Assembly (NCBI GenBank): GCA_020744425.1
Contig: JAGMUV010000003.1
Location: 3,658,001 to 3,722,000, forward strand
Reading direction: 5' to 3'
Source: Dactylonectria macrodidyma
Taxonomy: Eukaryota > Ascomycota > Sordariomycetes > Hypocreales > Nectriaceae
DNA: 64,000 bases
Of the stretch, positions 1 through 13,375 are shown in pieces. Below the pieces are notes generated by a model that ran no database searches, had not been told where the DNA came from, and saw only the letters and a program-made list of their open reading frames with translations. The translations under genes were made by a program, and so were the position numbers. Every line of letters begins with the position of its first letter. The first letter of the stretch is position 1.

Positions 1-217
1 ATCCTCTATGCCACTCAAACGCCAGTCGAGTCCGCTGTGTAACGCCTTTCTTTGTCCCGTTTCCCATATGTGCACTTGGCTTTGGAACCAATTGCTCGAC
101 CATATGCAATCAATCGTACCATGCGCCTTGTCTATTCCAACTCATACCGGGATATCTCAAAACCTTACATTAGTCAAGCCATGCGTGTAAACATTTCATT
201 TTCCGGTTGGTCAGCTC

Positions 218-3200
218 TCAGCCCCAAGCCCTTGGCCGTGATGCTACGCCCATTTTACGACGTCTGCTGCCCATATTCAGTTGCTCTCGGTCACTTTTCC
301 CTGTGCTGACCTCGAAACGTTCATGCCCGCCTACCGTCATCACCTTGACGACATCACCGAAGCTGAAGGCCACCGACCTTTGTCCCACCCGAATCATTGG
401 GCCAAGATCCGATACCATGAGATGTCCTGACATTTCGCCGTCCTGGAATAGCGGCCGTGTTTCTTCCGTTCTTATTCGATAGGATTGGGGCGCGGTCCAG
501 GCCTCCCAACGCCCAAAGATGTCCCGGCTGGGTTCTTTGCGCGGGGACCGATGCCGGAGGCCTTCTGGTCGGCGTCTGCTCCCACCCAGCATGTTGGTGC
601 TCTGTCCCAGCTTCTGTCGTACGCCCACAACGCTGCCATCAGAGACGATATCCCATGTTCCGGGATTCTCCACATGCCTTCTCGTCTCCTTGGCCGAGTC
701 CCACGAACACCAACCCCTGCTGATTGGTGTGGCAGAGCTGACAAAACAAATTAAGTCACTGTCCTCCGATGGCACATACGTATGTATTATACAGTCCCCA
801 GTCTCAGCCTCCGTATAGCAGAGCGTGAGCCACGTTAAGCCACCAACCCCAGTCTGTGTCGCCTGTCGGGGGGAGTGCGCGCTGTGGAGGGAGCGTGGGC
901 TCATCGACTCCGTTTCGAACGTATGGATGAGGGCGTGGTCCTCTAGATTGACGAGGTGGACCCGAGTCGCCCCAGCAATGAGAAACAAGCCCAGTGAGGG
1001 CAAGGGAACAACTTGATGTACCCTGTCGCTGTCGAGCATGTTCAACTCCACGCTACACGACTTCCAAGATGATGGCTCTCGTGTTGCTGCGTGAACACAT
1101 CCTCGTCGAGAAGCTGTGACGACTGAAACCTTGCCTAGTGATGGTTGCTTGCCAGCTGGGGGATATGGATGAGCTTTTGGTCAATCGGTAAATGCTGCAA
1201 GAAGATTACATACCTATGCCGATCAGAGGCTGCACGCACGTTAATGGACTTCGGCAGACACCAAAGTTTTCCCCCTCTCCTTTTTCAGGTATGAGCTCAG
1301 TCAATGTTCCGTTCCTCCGCACCACCACTAGTCTAGGTATATTGCTTTCCTGATCCGATGTTGTAAAAAAGAAGGCCTCTGGCTTCTGACCAAAGGGATC
1401 GACTGACAATGTGGGACCCCATCTTCGTTCTTTGAAATTCCACAACACGACTTTGAACGACGACAAGATGGCCAGCCACTCCGAGTTACTGTCCACTGCC
1501 ATGGCTAGCACTGGGAAAGGCGCTTCGTCGTTCTTTGACCCGTCTGCGATCACGTAGTTGAGACCACCGGGTCGGACGTCCCAGATGCGAATAAAGCGAT
1601 CAAGCCCCACTGAGATGACATGGCCGTCTGGAGACGTGGCCAACATGGCAACGTCCAGAAAGTGTCCTCCCGTGAAGGATTTGACTGATAGCATGGGCTC
1701 ACTGTCTAAGTGATGATGCTCATCGCCATCAGCATTATCTTCCCACAGCAGATAATTGGTCAAAAGCCGGATGGCAGCGATAACAACTACCACGATCACT
1801 AAAAATCGGGTGAGCTGATGGTTGATAAAGTCGTATGCAGCTGGGAGAAGGGCGGGTTCCTTGAAATGGGGCATACGATCAGAGCCCTTCAGGACAAAGA
1901 CCACGGGCTCATAGACACGTGCAACATAACTGTGTGCTGAAGGCTTGATGATGCTGATGATTTCTTGGGCGGTTTCGTGGTCCTGAAGTCGCAACCAGGA
2001 TTTCGGGCTTCGGGCTTGGTGTATTTCATCCAGGGGCGACTTATTTGTGATAATGGGAACATTGCGTGTAGAGTTTCGCACCATGCGACCAAGAAAATGA
2101 AAGATGGTGTCGTCTTCGAAAAAGTGCCATTGCGCGATCAGAACGAATCCCAGCATGACAATAGTTCCGGCAACGCGGGTGGACATGGTGATTTTGCCTC
2201 GGAGGGCATGATCCCAGGGAGAGTGAGTCTTTGCCTCAGACGCCGTCCAGCTGTGTCGCATTGAAACCTTAGCAAGGGCATCGCTGAGCTCCGTTCGCCG
2301 CACATCCACGCTCAGGACGGATAAGAAGAAAGTTGAGAGGTAGAAAAGATCGAAGACGATGGCCGTAGCTGCAAAAATGCAGAAGGCCGATACGCCAGGC
2401 GAAACACATCGAGACAGGGCCACCAGTAGGAGAAAATTTTGCATGGAGCTGGCAATTGCAGTATGCGCCGTGTCACCGAATGCGTGGCCGATCCGGCTGC
2501 TCGTGCTATCTTCGGAAGGGGTTAGAATGACAGCGTTTATGAGCCTGAATATGTTCTCCAAGCTCATGGCTAGTACTACTAGCGGGTACGCTGCCCGGGG
2601 AATACGGGATAAGTCAATACGAAAGATGGCGCAGACGGTAAAGCTAGACATGAGAGAGAAAGCGATTTGCGTCACGACCGTAAGTATGAGGCCGAACTTA
2701 GACTTGAAGGCCCGAAGCTTGGATAAGCTCATAAAGAAGTAAAAAGCAGTCAAGCTGTATGCGATGGATAGGATGACGGAGTCCTGCCGAGATATTGGCC
2801 GAAAGTGAAACTCGTAAAGCTGGCTGGACGAGACTCTACCGTCTGGAGGATATACGTCCCACTTGACGGCGAACTTGTCCGGAATCATGGCAACTTTTCT
2901 CTCCCACTGTCGACCGATGGGAGAATCGCGAAGGTAGATGAGGGTGATGACCAGGGCGTCGGCGGCAATCAGACGGCGTTCCTCAAATCGCTTTCCGCTA
3001 AAAACAATCGAGTGCCTGAGCGTTACGTTGACAGAGGTTGATTGGTTCTTTCTGTCGTTGACGGTTGTCAAAATATCCGGGTCGTTTAAGATGCGTTCAT
3101 GAGAGCAGTCCCAGTACTGAAGCGGCGAATGAAAGAACCAAGACTGGTTGGTCAAGCCATTGATGGCATGAAAGGCATCGCGTTGTGTGGGAGAGAGATC

Positions 3201-3786
3201 GATGCTGAGGTCTTGCGGAAGAAGGCGGTCTTCGTAGCGAGCGCGACTGGGGTTGAAGCTCCGGGTGGAACCCAGGAGCTCATCCTGGAGGTCGAGGGCT
3301 GAGGAGAGCAGAGACTGGTCGAGGGCCTGCATGTAACTGGAGTGAACCCAGATGGAGCGCATCATAACATCCGGGTGGATAGCAGCGCCATAGGGCAGCG
3401 GCTGGGCGACAGTCCATGCGTGATGGGGTAGATTTGAGGCGCCATTGATGAAGTCGGTGGTGAAGAGAAAAGGGATGGGGTAAATGAACATGGTGGCGAC
3501 GGCCACGGAAACGAGCAAGGTGGTGACGACATGGCTGGCGACGTAAGTGCCATAGCGAGTGAGTCCATCGCGAAGAGGGTGGGATGGAGCAAGGACAGGG
3601 GCTTCCGTTGTTCTGGTCGCTGAATATGAGCTGAGAGCAAAAGATGGAGCGCATGAAGCGAGACGGGTAGTGAACGGGAGTGACCTGGGAAGTGAGGGAA
3701 GTAAGGATAGCAGCGGGAACGGGAAGACGGGAATGAGATGGAACTTAGACTGACCCTCGAAACGGGTACAACAGGTACCAGATCAT
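218..3786 (-). CDS. SCAP: SREBP cleavage-activating protein (SCAP/Scp1)
   Basis: Membrane escort and sterol sensor that carries SREBP-type transcription factors from ER to Golgi. Three exons are inferred: 3755-3786, 1214-3612 and 218-1155, with introns 3613-3754 and 1156-1213. The join gives 1122 residues with phase intact. The 11-residue first exon reads MIWYLLYPFRG and runs into TTEAPVLAPSHPLR, a start typical of fungal SCAPs. An N-terminal membrane helix lies near residues 40-60, followed by a luminal loop and a polytopic sterol-sensing domain at about residues 290-450. A further helix lies near residue 630. C-terminal WD40 repeats, including a GLDRFIRIWDV strand, continue into exon 3. The family normally has this SSD plus WD40 layout and a length near 1100. 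An ATG-only ORF search would miss exon 1. The SREBP partner is not in the window. Confidence 0.9.
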
Positions 3787-6041
3787 GGGGACGGGAGGCA
3801 AGATCGATGCCGGTCACTCACGCATTCGAAGATATGTGAGAGGGAAGACGACGTGAGGTTGAACCAGAAGCGGGGGCGGGAGCTTCTTGGTGCTGATGGA
3901 AGAAGCTGGCGTGACATGGGCCGAGCTGTTGTGACGTGATGTTTGGGATCTGGGATCTGCTGGATAGGCGAAGGTATCTGAAGGTGGTGCGATGCGTGAA
4001 CACGGGGGACCGCGACAAAAAAAACCCACGCGAACCCTTAGCACAACCTACTCTGGGCCACTAATTACGACGTGGGTGAGCCAGAGTTCGGCTGGGACAG
4101 GCGCAGGACGAGTATGGACGGGCGAGGTCTGGATTCGGGACTGGTGAGGTGCAGACAGGCCTGAGCCGAGTCTCGAGGCGAGACAAGGGGGGATGGTTTG
4201 GGCCTGTGGCGAGGGCCGTGGACAGTGGAGCTGGAGGTTTGGGCGACAACGTGGGGACGGGAACGATGACATCAACGATGGATCCGTCTATGGCGGCAAT
4301 TCACTCTCATGTGACGAAGTGAGAAGAGAGGGGTTTCTGACTTAGCGACAGGCGAAGCCGTGGTGGAGGCGATGGCGATGGCGATGGCGATGGCGAGGCG
4401 GGAAAATGGTGTTGAATATGGTGATGAGTGATGGTGACGGCAAAAGCCGTGGTGTTGGTTGATAGTTGATGGTTGTGGAACGACTGTTCGGATACGGAAA
4501 GTGGGAAAATGCCACCCAGTGGATGTCAGAAGCTATATGACCCCATCAGGCAAGATCGGCAAGGCAAGCGACGGATTGATTTGAGTTAGTAGCTAAATTA
4601 GAGCTGGGAGGGGGCAGGGAAGGAGGGGAGGGCGGAAGAGAGGAGAGTCCAGGGGGTAAGAGAAGGCGATGAAAGACGGACTGGGAATTGGGAATCAAGA
4701 ATGGGGCACTGGGGAGGTGACAAGAGGTCTGGGGAACAGCTCAAACATGGGAAGCATGGGAAGCAGGGAGAAAAGCTGTTTTAAGACAAGAAAAATGAAC
4801 TGGACAGCAAACGACGCCGCTAAGAGCCGTCCTGCCGCTCCCACTGACATTCCGTCGCCTCTTAAGCTGGGCGCGTCAGGCTATGTGTGAGGTGTGAGGT
4901 GTGTGTGCACATGAGAGCTAGGTACCTGTAGTGGAAGCTGGAGGTTAGTTGAGGTGTTGACAAGTCCTAGCCACTATTGGGACTCCAGTCTTGCGGGACA
5001 ACTCGAGGCTGGAATCTCCCAGCGCAGATCCCACACAATTCATCAAGAGGGGCCTTGACCGTCGAATTTATTAATCTAGTAAATCGCCCAAAATGTGACA
5101 TACGACCATGTAGGTAAGTTACAGTAGGGGACAGCAGGCTACAATGGTCAGCACCTCTGCCCACGACCGCTCTTCAGTGTGCCTGGGCCGGGCGGGCTGG
5201 GGCTGTGGCGATCCCTTCCAAGCCTCCCTCATGCGCCCCACCGTAGATACAGGGCTGGTACTACGCCTAGACACAGAGCGCACAGCGCTGACCGAGGTAC
5301 ATCCAGCGTACTGGTGGAAAGTGCAGTTTGAGACGGACCGGAGCAAAACGCCGCTCCGATCTCGAATCGTGATCGATCTGTCCTCTATCGCAAATTTTGG
5401 TGTGAAATTAATTACCTCGTAGTTACATTGTGCTTCACACACTTGTCTCCTTAATTCTAGCCCTAAAAACAATAGTCGAAGCCTTGCCGCTTATATTGCT
5501 TCAAGGTTTGGGCGTGTTGAAGCAAACCATTGCCTAGCAAGCCCACATCAATCCCGAAACGCTCACCATGTTGCATTACACCCTCGCTGGGTGGACGAAC
5601 TGGTCCCAATACGGTCTTGCCCTGCAATTCTTTCCCACATACTTGACCACTGTCGTCCTCTATCGAGCACCCATGTCCCTGCTTCCCGCCCAACCTGGGC
5701 AGCCGCGGAGAGCCCTGTAACAACGACGTACAGTGTACGACGGTACCGTAGAATCCAATGCCATCTTTGGTGTCTCCGCAAGGTCCCGTGCAAAAAGCTG
5801 ATTGCATTTTGTGCGCCATGGATGTTGCCGCAGCCACAATCCTCCTTCCCAACGTCCTGCGCTGCGTGCACCGTCACTTCCCTTGCCTTGCCGTTTTAAC
5901 TTTTGACTAAGGTCTCAACCTACATTGCTCTTCGCCCCGATTGGCAGCTGCAACCGACGATCGATCAACACCCAAACTGTCGGGCCCTTGACTTCATCAC
6001 ATCAGCATCAGAGCCATTCCGAATCACCAACGAATAGGGGA
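3787..6041. other. Intergenic, divergent promoters of SCAP and the JmjC gene
   Basis: About 2.2 kb between the divergent starts of SCAP and the JMJD7-like gene. It holds G-rich low-complexity DNA and a short GATGGC tandem near 4371-4394. Several ORFs of 60-130 codons occur on both strands (for example minus 5463-5852), but none has a recognisable domain, so I call none a gene. Long 5' leaders for the flanking genes are plausible. Confidence 0.6.
4371..4394. repeat. (GATGGC)4 microsatellite
   Basis: Four uninterrupted GATGGC units upstream of SCAP in non-coding sequence. Confidence 0.9.
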
Positions 6042-7335
6042 ATGGCACCAAATTCCACAGATATCGCTCTCAACGAGCTCCTTTCTACCTTTAATGAGCT
6101 GAACAGCCACGTTGTTGAACAGCTCTCAGAGGAACCAAGTCCTCTTGAGTTTATGCGCTTTGTCGCCCGCAACACTCCGTTTGTCATTCGAGGCGGTGCC
6201 TCTTCATGGAAGGCATGCCAAGAATGGAACTCAGCATATTTGCTTTCAGCCTTGAAGGGACAATCCGTCAACGTTGCTGTTACCCCTTTTGGGTGCGTAG
6301 TCACTGCGACGCTCAATTCTTGACCTATAAACCCAAATGGAGAGGCTGAACTCTGAACGTTGAACTCTGACAGCAACGCCGACGCCCCAACGGTCCACCC
6401 TGACCACGACTTCCCTGTGTTTGCCAAACCTCATTATGAGGACCAGCCTTTTGATCAGTTCCTCGAGTATGTTGTTCGTCACGAAACAGACCCTGACTTT
6501 CCTCACAACGCCGAAGTGAGGTACGCCCAGACTCGTAAGCCAAACCAGCCCCCGTATCCTTTAGCAGTTCGAGGGCAAAAGGACTGAGATCTCCCTACTC
6601 TTAGAGAATGACAATTTACGTGACGAGTACGTTACACTGTTTTCAGATGTCCAAAAAGACATCCCCTTTGCGCGCATAGCTCTTGACAAAGCTCCTGATG
6701 CTGTCAATCTTTGGATAGGCAACTCTAAATCAGTGACGGCCTTACACAAGGACAACTACGAAAACATCTACGTCCAGGTCCTCGGCAGAAAGCACTTCGT
6801 TCTCTTCCCCTCGCTATGCCACCCCCTCGTCAATGAGCAATCTTTGCACCCTGCGACATACTCTCGTAACGAGCGTGGCCTGGTACTCGAGATGGATACG
6901 GACCAGAAATCTGTTCCCTTTGCAACATGGGATCCTGACAACCCGAACGAGAATGCCACCCCGTTTTCTCACCTCGCCCAGCCTATCCGAGTTACCTTGA
7001 ATCCTGGTGATATGCTCTACCTTCCCGCTATGTGGTAATTTGCGACTCTTCCTCAAGTTTTCAAGATCAAGCACTCATCCCTTCATCTTTTAGGTATCAC
7101 AAAGTGTCACAATCATGCGCGGAAGAAGATGAGGGTTTTGTGCTCGCGGTCAACTACTGGTCAGTTTCAAGCTCAGATGCGAACCTCGAGAGTTCACATT
7201 CATTCTATCATTCCTCTAATACAAATCAGGTATGACATGGAGTTTAGTGGCCCACTATTCCCAATGTCGGCCTTCGTGAGAAATATCAGTTTAGGGGATG
7301 ACAGAAAGCCGGCGGATGCATCCGATGCAGATTGA
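6042..7335 (+). CDS. JMJD7: JmjC/cupin-8 protein, JMJD7-type lysyl hydroxylase
   Basis: Fe(II)/2-oxoglutarate dioxygenase of the JMJD7 family; the animal member hydroxylates lysine in TRAFAC GTPases DRG1/2. Five exons are inferred: 6042-6292, 6374-6534, 6605-7034, 7094-7159 and 7230-7335, giving 337 residues in continuous phase. Visible features are the N-terminal FVIRGG segment, VNVAVTPFG, YAQTQNDNLRDEY (restored only by splicing at 6534/6605), and the metal site HKD within SVTALHKDNYENIYVQ. The distal iron ligand is the His in WYHKVSQ, created at the 7034/7094 junction. NPGDMLYLPAMW precedes it. The length is close to the family's usual 310-340. The gene ends 56 bp from the convergent SPB1 stop, so the two 3' UTRs probably overlap. 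The substrate in fungi is not deducible. Confidence 0.88.
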
Positions 7336-7391
7336 AATGTAACAAGGAAAGAAACTCCTAATTAGGTCTATGCCACCACGCCCTAGCCTGC

Positions 7392-10026
7392 TCACCTCTT
7401 CTTCTTCTGAGCTATCCTCTTTTGTGCCCTCAATTCCTTCTTCATCCTAGGATCCACAATCCTGTACCGACCCTTGACGCCCTTCGGCCGGCCCTTGATA
7501 CCACGGTTGATACCCTTGGCGACAACCAACTTGGCCGGCGTTGGGGCCTTCTTACGAGAGGCCTTGCTTATTAGCCTAGAAATGCTGTCTGCTTTCTCCT
7601 TTTCCGTCATGCCTTCGTCGGCTGCAAGCATGTCCGACTTCTTCTTGAGTTTCTCTAGCCTCTGCGCGGCCTTGAACTTCTTGCGTGCCTTGGCTTCTCG
7701 CACCTTCTTGATAGGTCGAGCATTCAGAGCCCGTGTCTTCTCCTTGATTGCTTGAGCCGCAGCCTTGGTGATCGGTTTCTGTTGCTTGTCGTGTTTTCCT
7801 TCGTCGTCCAAAAACCATTCAGGCAGACCATCACGGTCCCGGAAAGCATGCTTGTTGAATCCGTCGTCGATGGCATCGTGGCTCGTCTTCTGCCCAGTGG
7901 CAAGCTGATGCGCCAATGTCATGGCCTCGGCAGTGATGATGTCAATATCTAAATCGTTGTTAACGTCCATGATCGGGTCCCTAGTGGTGATGAGTGAGGC
8001 GATAGCTTACCAGGCCTTCCATCAGACGTCCGCTTCTCATGCTGCTCCCAATCATCCTCATCCACATCGTCTCCCTTGACGACCTCGAATTCGTCTTCGT
8101 TGTCTCCCATTTCAGAGTCCGAATCGTCGAATTCTGAGTTCCTCGAGGGAACAGCTTCCACGACACGATCCTTTGATTGCTGCGAGAAGACGGCTTCCGC
8201 TTCTTGATTGATGGCTTCATCAGCACTATCCTCAGCGGGGGAGTCTTCCGCCTCGGGGACGAGACCAGCGATTCCCTGGAAGATGTCCTGGCTGAAAAAG
8301 TTGGTTGCTCTTTTGGACAACCCGCCTGCTCCCTTCGATGAGTCCAAATCCGTAACCAAGCCTTTCCTTGATGGTTCGTCGTCATCGTCGTCATCCGATG
8401 AGCCCTCTTCCTCGTCAAGCTCGGATGAATCGTCGTTTTTGTCGGCCTCATCGGCAGACAAGCCCTCCCATTCGTCATCGCCATGCTCTGCACGAGCCTT
8501 CTTGGCGCGATACTTGGCATCGGACTCTGCCTTGCGCTCCCTGTATGAATCGTACATGGAATCCAACTCTCGGTCGAGACGGTCCTCCTCAGGGTCGCTC
8601 TCATCGTCTGTTTCTCCAGACGATCCAAGACCACTATCCTTGTCTTTCTTCTGCACTGACTGGGAGATGGTTGCCATTCTCCCCTTGTTCATTCTGCGCA
8701 TGGCATCCGTCTTGTCGACCTTTTTGAGAGAAAACATAGCTCCCTCGCCGAGTGGACCAGCTTCTTCCATGCCGATATCCATCGGAGCTGTCATGTTCAG
8801 CTGCATCCGAACGATTTCCCTCTGCTTTCGCTCATTCTCTTTGCGCCTCTCTCTCTTCTTCTTGGCGTTCTCCTTGTCTTTCATCGCTTGTAGATCCTCT
8901 TGAATCTGCAGTTCCTCGTCCATCGGCTGGACCTCCGCAACCTCTTCGGCTTCTTCAGCTGCTGCCGTGTCCTTAGTCGCAAATCCGAAGATTCCTCGCA
9001 CTTTTAGTCGCCACTTGAGGAGAAGTTTGAAATCTTTTCGGCCGAGAACTCGAAGATCGGCACAACAGTCGCGAATCTCTTGGGTGGTTTCCGGTAGCTT
9101 GTCCAGCGCAGCCAAGGCGACATCTCCGTTTCGAGCCTGCTCAAAGCTGAGCTTGTTGTAGCTACCCAATACCGCGATGGGATCTGTGGTCTGGATAAAC
9201 TCGCTCGCGGGCATTTCTTTGAATTGAGTATAGTCTCCTTCATCGTAACCATCACGTTTTCGCTTTTTGACTTCGGGATTGAAGACTTTGGCCTCGTTGT
9301 TCGGGGTGGCGCCGGCAAGCTCTGCGAAGACTGACCGGGGGTCGAGGAATCGGGGGTCCATCTTCTTTGGGGCCTTGTACCCTCGACAAACGACGAAAAT
9401 TTCGGCCGACACGTTTCTCGATGAAGGAGGCTTTGTAGCTTCGACCTTGGTGAAGAGCTGGTTGAGGACCCATAATAAGGGATTGTAATCCTTGGATCGA
9501 AAGACTTTTGTAACGAATGTGCCACCCTCAACGAGGAACTCGGTCGCAAGTTTCATAGCCTGTAGGGCAAGCTCGGCTTGGTTGAAAGAATCCTGGGCCC
9601 ACGCAGTACCTACGTTCGGGGCGCCGTCGTGAAGAACGGTATCTGCCTTCCATGTCTTAAAATGTTGTCGGATAGTGGCGCGACACTTCTCGGTAGTGAT
9701 GTCGCTCTGGAAAGTGATAACTCGTGGAATCGGCTTGATGGGAGACAAATCGACACCGACAATGAGACTGTTCACCGGCATGACCTCAGCTGCAACCTGG
9801 CACCATGACTGCAAAATTGTTAGCTTAAAAACGTGTCATCCATAAGCTGATCACTCACACCAGGTGCGGCGCAAAGATCCAGCAGGACCTTGCTCTTCTC
9901 CAAGAAGCCATACTTCTTGTTCAATTGAATCAACTTGAAGGCAGCTCGTGCCCGATAGCCCTTCTCCTTGGCAAGCTTGTACCACTTATCCAGACGGCCT
10001 TTACCGTGCTTCTTCTGGATCGCCAT
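7392..10026 (-). CDS. SPB1: AdoMet-dependent rRNA methyltransferase Spb1
   Basis: Nucleolar 2'-O-methyltransferase for 25S rRNA, required for 60S subunit assembly. Three exons: 9859-10026, 8011-9808 and 7392-7948, giving 840 residues, the usual length. The N-terminal FtsJ/RrmJ domain carries the K-D-K-E tetrad: Lys in [10 protein letters not shown], Asp in VLHDGAPN, Lys in [10 protein letters not shown] and Glu in [12 protein letters not shown]. The SAM motif [13 protein letters not shown] is split by intron 1. A DUF3381 middle region and a strongly acidic then basic C-terminal tail follow, typical of Spb1. Splicing at 8011/7948 restores [18 protein letters not shown], the conserved core of the C-terminal domain. 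An in-frame ATG inside that intron (near 7970) is not the start of a separate gene. It is divergent from MGM1. Confidence 0.95.
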
Positions 10027-10506
10027 GGCCGCGACGTTGAAGAGAAACCCCGGAAAAAGTGAAGTTGAAATGCAGTCGGTATAGCGGCAGGCGACCAAAA
10101 GTTGAAAAGGCCCCGCGAAACCAGAAATTTTGCGATTGTTGCAGCGCGATAAGATTCGTCACGTGGAGATAAGTTCTTTTTTTTGAGTCGTCAGTGGCAG
10201 GTGGCTTACCTAATGCCGAGCCTAGGCTCTGTGGGAGGCACGCATTCGCCGCATTGGCAAAGTTGCTGGTAGGCGCATGACAGTTGGACCTGCCGTGCGG
10301 GACTACTGACGTTGAATACCTTAGATAATCCTGGATGCATGATATCAGCATTTCGGAAAATCTGAGGCCACTTCGTATGCACCTTGGATCTTAGATGCTA
10401 CAACAACACGAGCCCATTGTCTCCATCACCCGGGCGTGTTTGACGGCCCTCATACCTTGAGTATCGCAGGCAAACCCCTCGAATCCCCGACCGCCCTTCC
10501 AACGCC
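10027..10506. other. Divergent promoter region SPB1/MGM1
   Basis: 480 bp between divergent start codons. I see no ORF with support and no clear TATA box. The stretch should hold both promoters and 5' leaders. Confidence 0.6.
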
Positions 10507-13375
10507 ATGAGCGGGCGAGTCCTCGCCGCTGGGCTTCGGCCTTTATCACGCCGTGCCACCGCCGATCCAGTTCGACATCTTCATCGCCATCCTACAGGCG
10601 GGCTCCTGCAGGCCGATGCTGCAATCAGGGCAACGCGGAAGCGCATGTGGTACGGAGGCAACTCCTTCCACAATGCCGTCACCGCGCGGAATGCCTCGTT
10701 TGCCCGCTTCTTGCCGAAGCTCATGGTTAAATTCATCCGAGTACCCGCCATGTTTGGCGGGCTTGCAATCGGAGCCTTTGCCTGGGTGCAATATCAAGCC
10801 GCTCGTATGTTGAACTGTCCAATCGGTTGTCCATACCACTGCTAACCCAGGCATGCAGAGGCTGGAACATTTGCCATCAGCATCTTCAACACCACAAAGG
10901 ATACTGTTTCCAACACCGCCTCAAGTCTATTCGGGGGAGCCAAGGACGTAGCTGAGCAAACAAAGCGAGGATGGGAAAGTACCAAGGAGCAGATCGAAGT
11001 CCCCGAGTGGTTGCAAAATATTCTCCAATCGAACGAACGTGTTGCAACTGGTGGGTCTGGAGGCCCTGGCGGTGACGGCGGTGATCCGAAGCAAAGCAAC
11101 AGCGGTGCTGCCGGCCTTGCGGGTGCTTCGGTTGCTGCCTATGGATACGGCAAATCCAACGAGGAGGATTCCAGGGGCGGCGACGAGGTTGCCAGAGACG
11201 ATCAGATGATGATTCTGACCAAGAAGATGATTGAGATTCGCAGTATCCTGCAGCGAGTTGGCCAGTCCAGTACCTTGACTCTGCCATCTATTGTCGTTAT
11301 CGGATCCCAGTCTTCCGGCAAGAGCTCTGTTTTGGAAGCCATTGTCGGCCATGAGTTTCTCCCAAAAGGTTCGAACATGGTCACCCGTCGACCCATCGAA
11401 TTGACGCTAGTCAATACCCCCTCGTCCAAGGAGGAGTACGGCGAATTCCCTGACTTAGGCCTCAGGCGGATCACAGACTTCACTTCAATTCAGAGAACTC
11501 TCACCGAGCTGAATATGGCTGTGTCGGATGCAGAATGTGTCTCGGACGACCCGATTCACCTGACTGTGTACTCTCCCAACGTGCCCGATTTGTCACTCAT
11601 TGATCTTCCCGGATACATTCAAGTTGTGGGCGCAAACCAACCCCTGCAACTAAAGCACAAAATCGCCGAGCTATGCGACAAATACATCCAAGCCCCAAAT
11701 GTCATCCTTGCTATTTCGGCAGCTGACGTCGATCTGGCTAACTCTACGGCCCTCCGGGCATCTCGAAGAGTTGACCCGCGAGGTGAACGAACCATTGGCG
11801 TTATAACCAAAATGGATCTCGTTGACCCTTCGCGCGGTGCGGCTATCCTAAACGATCAGCAATATCCTCTGAGGCTTGGCTATGTCGGTGTTGTCTCAAG
11901 GGCGCCACAATCCCAGGGACTTTTCAAGATGGGCCCGACCAATTTGCTATCGGCCATTGCCAAGCAAGAAAATGCTTTCTTCTCGTCTCACCCTCTTGAG
12001 TACGGAAACGAAGCCGGAGTTAACGTGGGGACGACAACATTGCGTAAGAAGCTCATGCACGTCTTGGAGCAGACGATGTCATCTAGCCTCCAAAGCACCA
12101 GTGACGCTATCCGACAAGAACTGGAAGAAGCCACGTACGAGTTCAAGGTGCAGTATAATGATCGCCCGCTTTCAGCCGAGGCGTACCTCGCCGAGAGCTT
12201 GGATGGCTTCAAGCACTCTTTCAAGCAGTTCGCAGAGGAATTCGGCCGACCACAGATGCATGAGCTTCTGAAGAATGAGCTCGACCAGAAGGTTCTGGAC
12301 TTGCTTGCATCTAGGTACTGGAATAAGCCCATCAGCGATCTATCAGTAGCAAAGCAAGGTCTCGACAGCCTCGCGGATCTACCCAAAGCAGACCCCGATT
12401 CGCTCTACTGGCGTCGGCAACTGGATGCCTCTACATCCGCATTGACAAAGCTGGGAGTAGGACGTCTGGCAACCACAGCTGTTGCCAGTTCGATCCAGGC
12501 CCACATCGATTCCCTCATCAGTGGCTCGACCTTTTCAAGCCATCCCTTTGCCCGGCAGGCCATTATGGAATCGGCATCTACTATCCTAAACGAGAGATTT
12601 TACAGCACTAGTGATCAAGTTGAGAACTGTATTAAACCGTACAAGTTCGAAATTGACATTGAGGATCGAGAATGGGCCCAAGGCCGTGAGCATGTGGGCG
12701 GAGTCTTGAAGAAGGAGCTGCAGGATTGCGAATCTGCCCTTAAGCAGCTTGAAGCCGTTGTTGGTGGACGACGAAAGCTGAGGGAGGTCATGTCTTTTGT
12801 GGACAAAGCACGCAAGGGTGACATTATTGTCGAGGGTGATGGTGGAAGCGGCGCTGGCGGTTTCAGTGCAGCTCTTCTTGGCAAAGGTACTGAGTTCAGT
12901 CCCAACGATGACATATGCAGAACTAATCGAGGACACAGGACGCGAGGCTGTCTTTCTCCGCGACAGAGCCGACATCATCAAGATGCGACTATTGGCGGTC
13001 AAGTCCAAGCAGTGCGCTAACCCGAAGAACAAGTACTACTGCCCTGAAGTGTTCCTGGACGCCGCGGCAACGAAGCTGGCGTCCACTGCTGTCCTCTTTC
13101 TCAATGTAGAGCTTCTTTCCGAGTTCTACTACAACTTTCCTCGAGAGCTAGATCTCCGTCTTGGTCGACATCTGTCCGAGGAAGAGATTGAGAAGTTTGC
13201 CAAAGAAGATCCCAAGATCCGCCGACATCTCGAAGTCATCCGCCGAAAGGAGCTGTTGGAGTTGGTTCTCGGCAAGATGGAGAGCCTGCGACAACTCGAG
13301 GGCCTTGAAAGAGATCGCCAACCTGATGCGAAAAGGAACAACGGAAAGCAGCGCGGCCGATGGGGCCTGTTCTGA
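10507..13375 (+). CDS. MGM1: Mitochondrial inner-membrane dynamin-like GTPase Mgm1/OPA1
   Basis: Large GTPase driving mitochondrial inner-membrane fusion and crista shape. Exons 10507-10804, 10859-12886 and 12939-13375 give 920 residues. The Arg-rich N-terminus is a presequence. A hydrophobic anchor follows at about residues 78-98, where Mgm1 proteins are membrane-inserted or cleaved to long and short forms. The dynamin G domain shows the P-loop GSQSSGKSS, switch I Thr in NMVTRRP, DLPG in LIDLPGYIQV, and TKMD. Stalk and GED-like regions follow, ending NNGKQRGRWGLF. Splicing at 12886/12939 gives LLGKGREAVFLRDRAD, matching the family; reading through the intron gives an early stop. A Gly-rich linker lies between anchor and G domain (about residues 145-165). 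It converges with ZRG17. Confidence 0.95.

Noticed and set aside
5463..5852. 129-codon minus-strand ORF upstream of the JmjC gene with several Cys
   Set aside because: No signal peptide or family features at its start, and competing ORFs lie on the other strand; not supportable.
7949..8010. Separate start of a small gene at [15 protein letters not shown]
   Set aside because: The ATG lies in an SPB1 intron; splicing restores the conserved [13 protein letters not shown] sequence.
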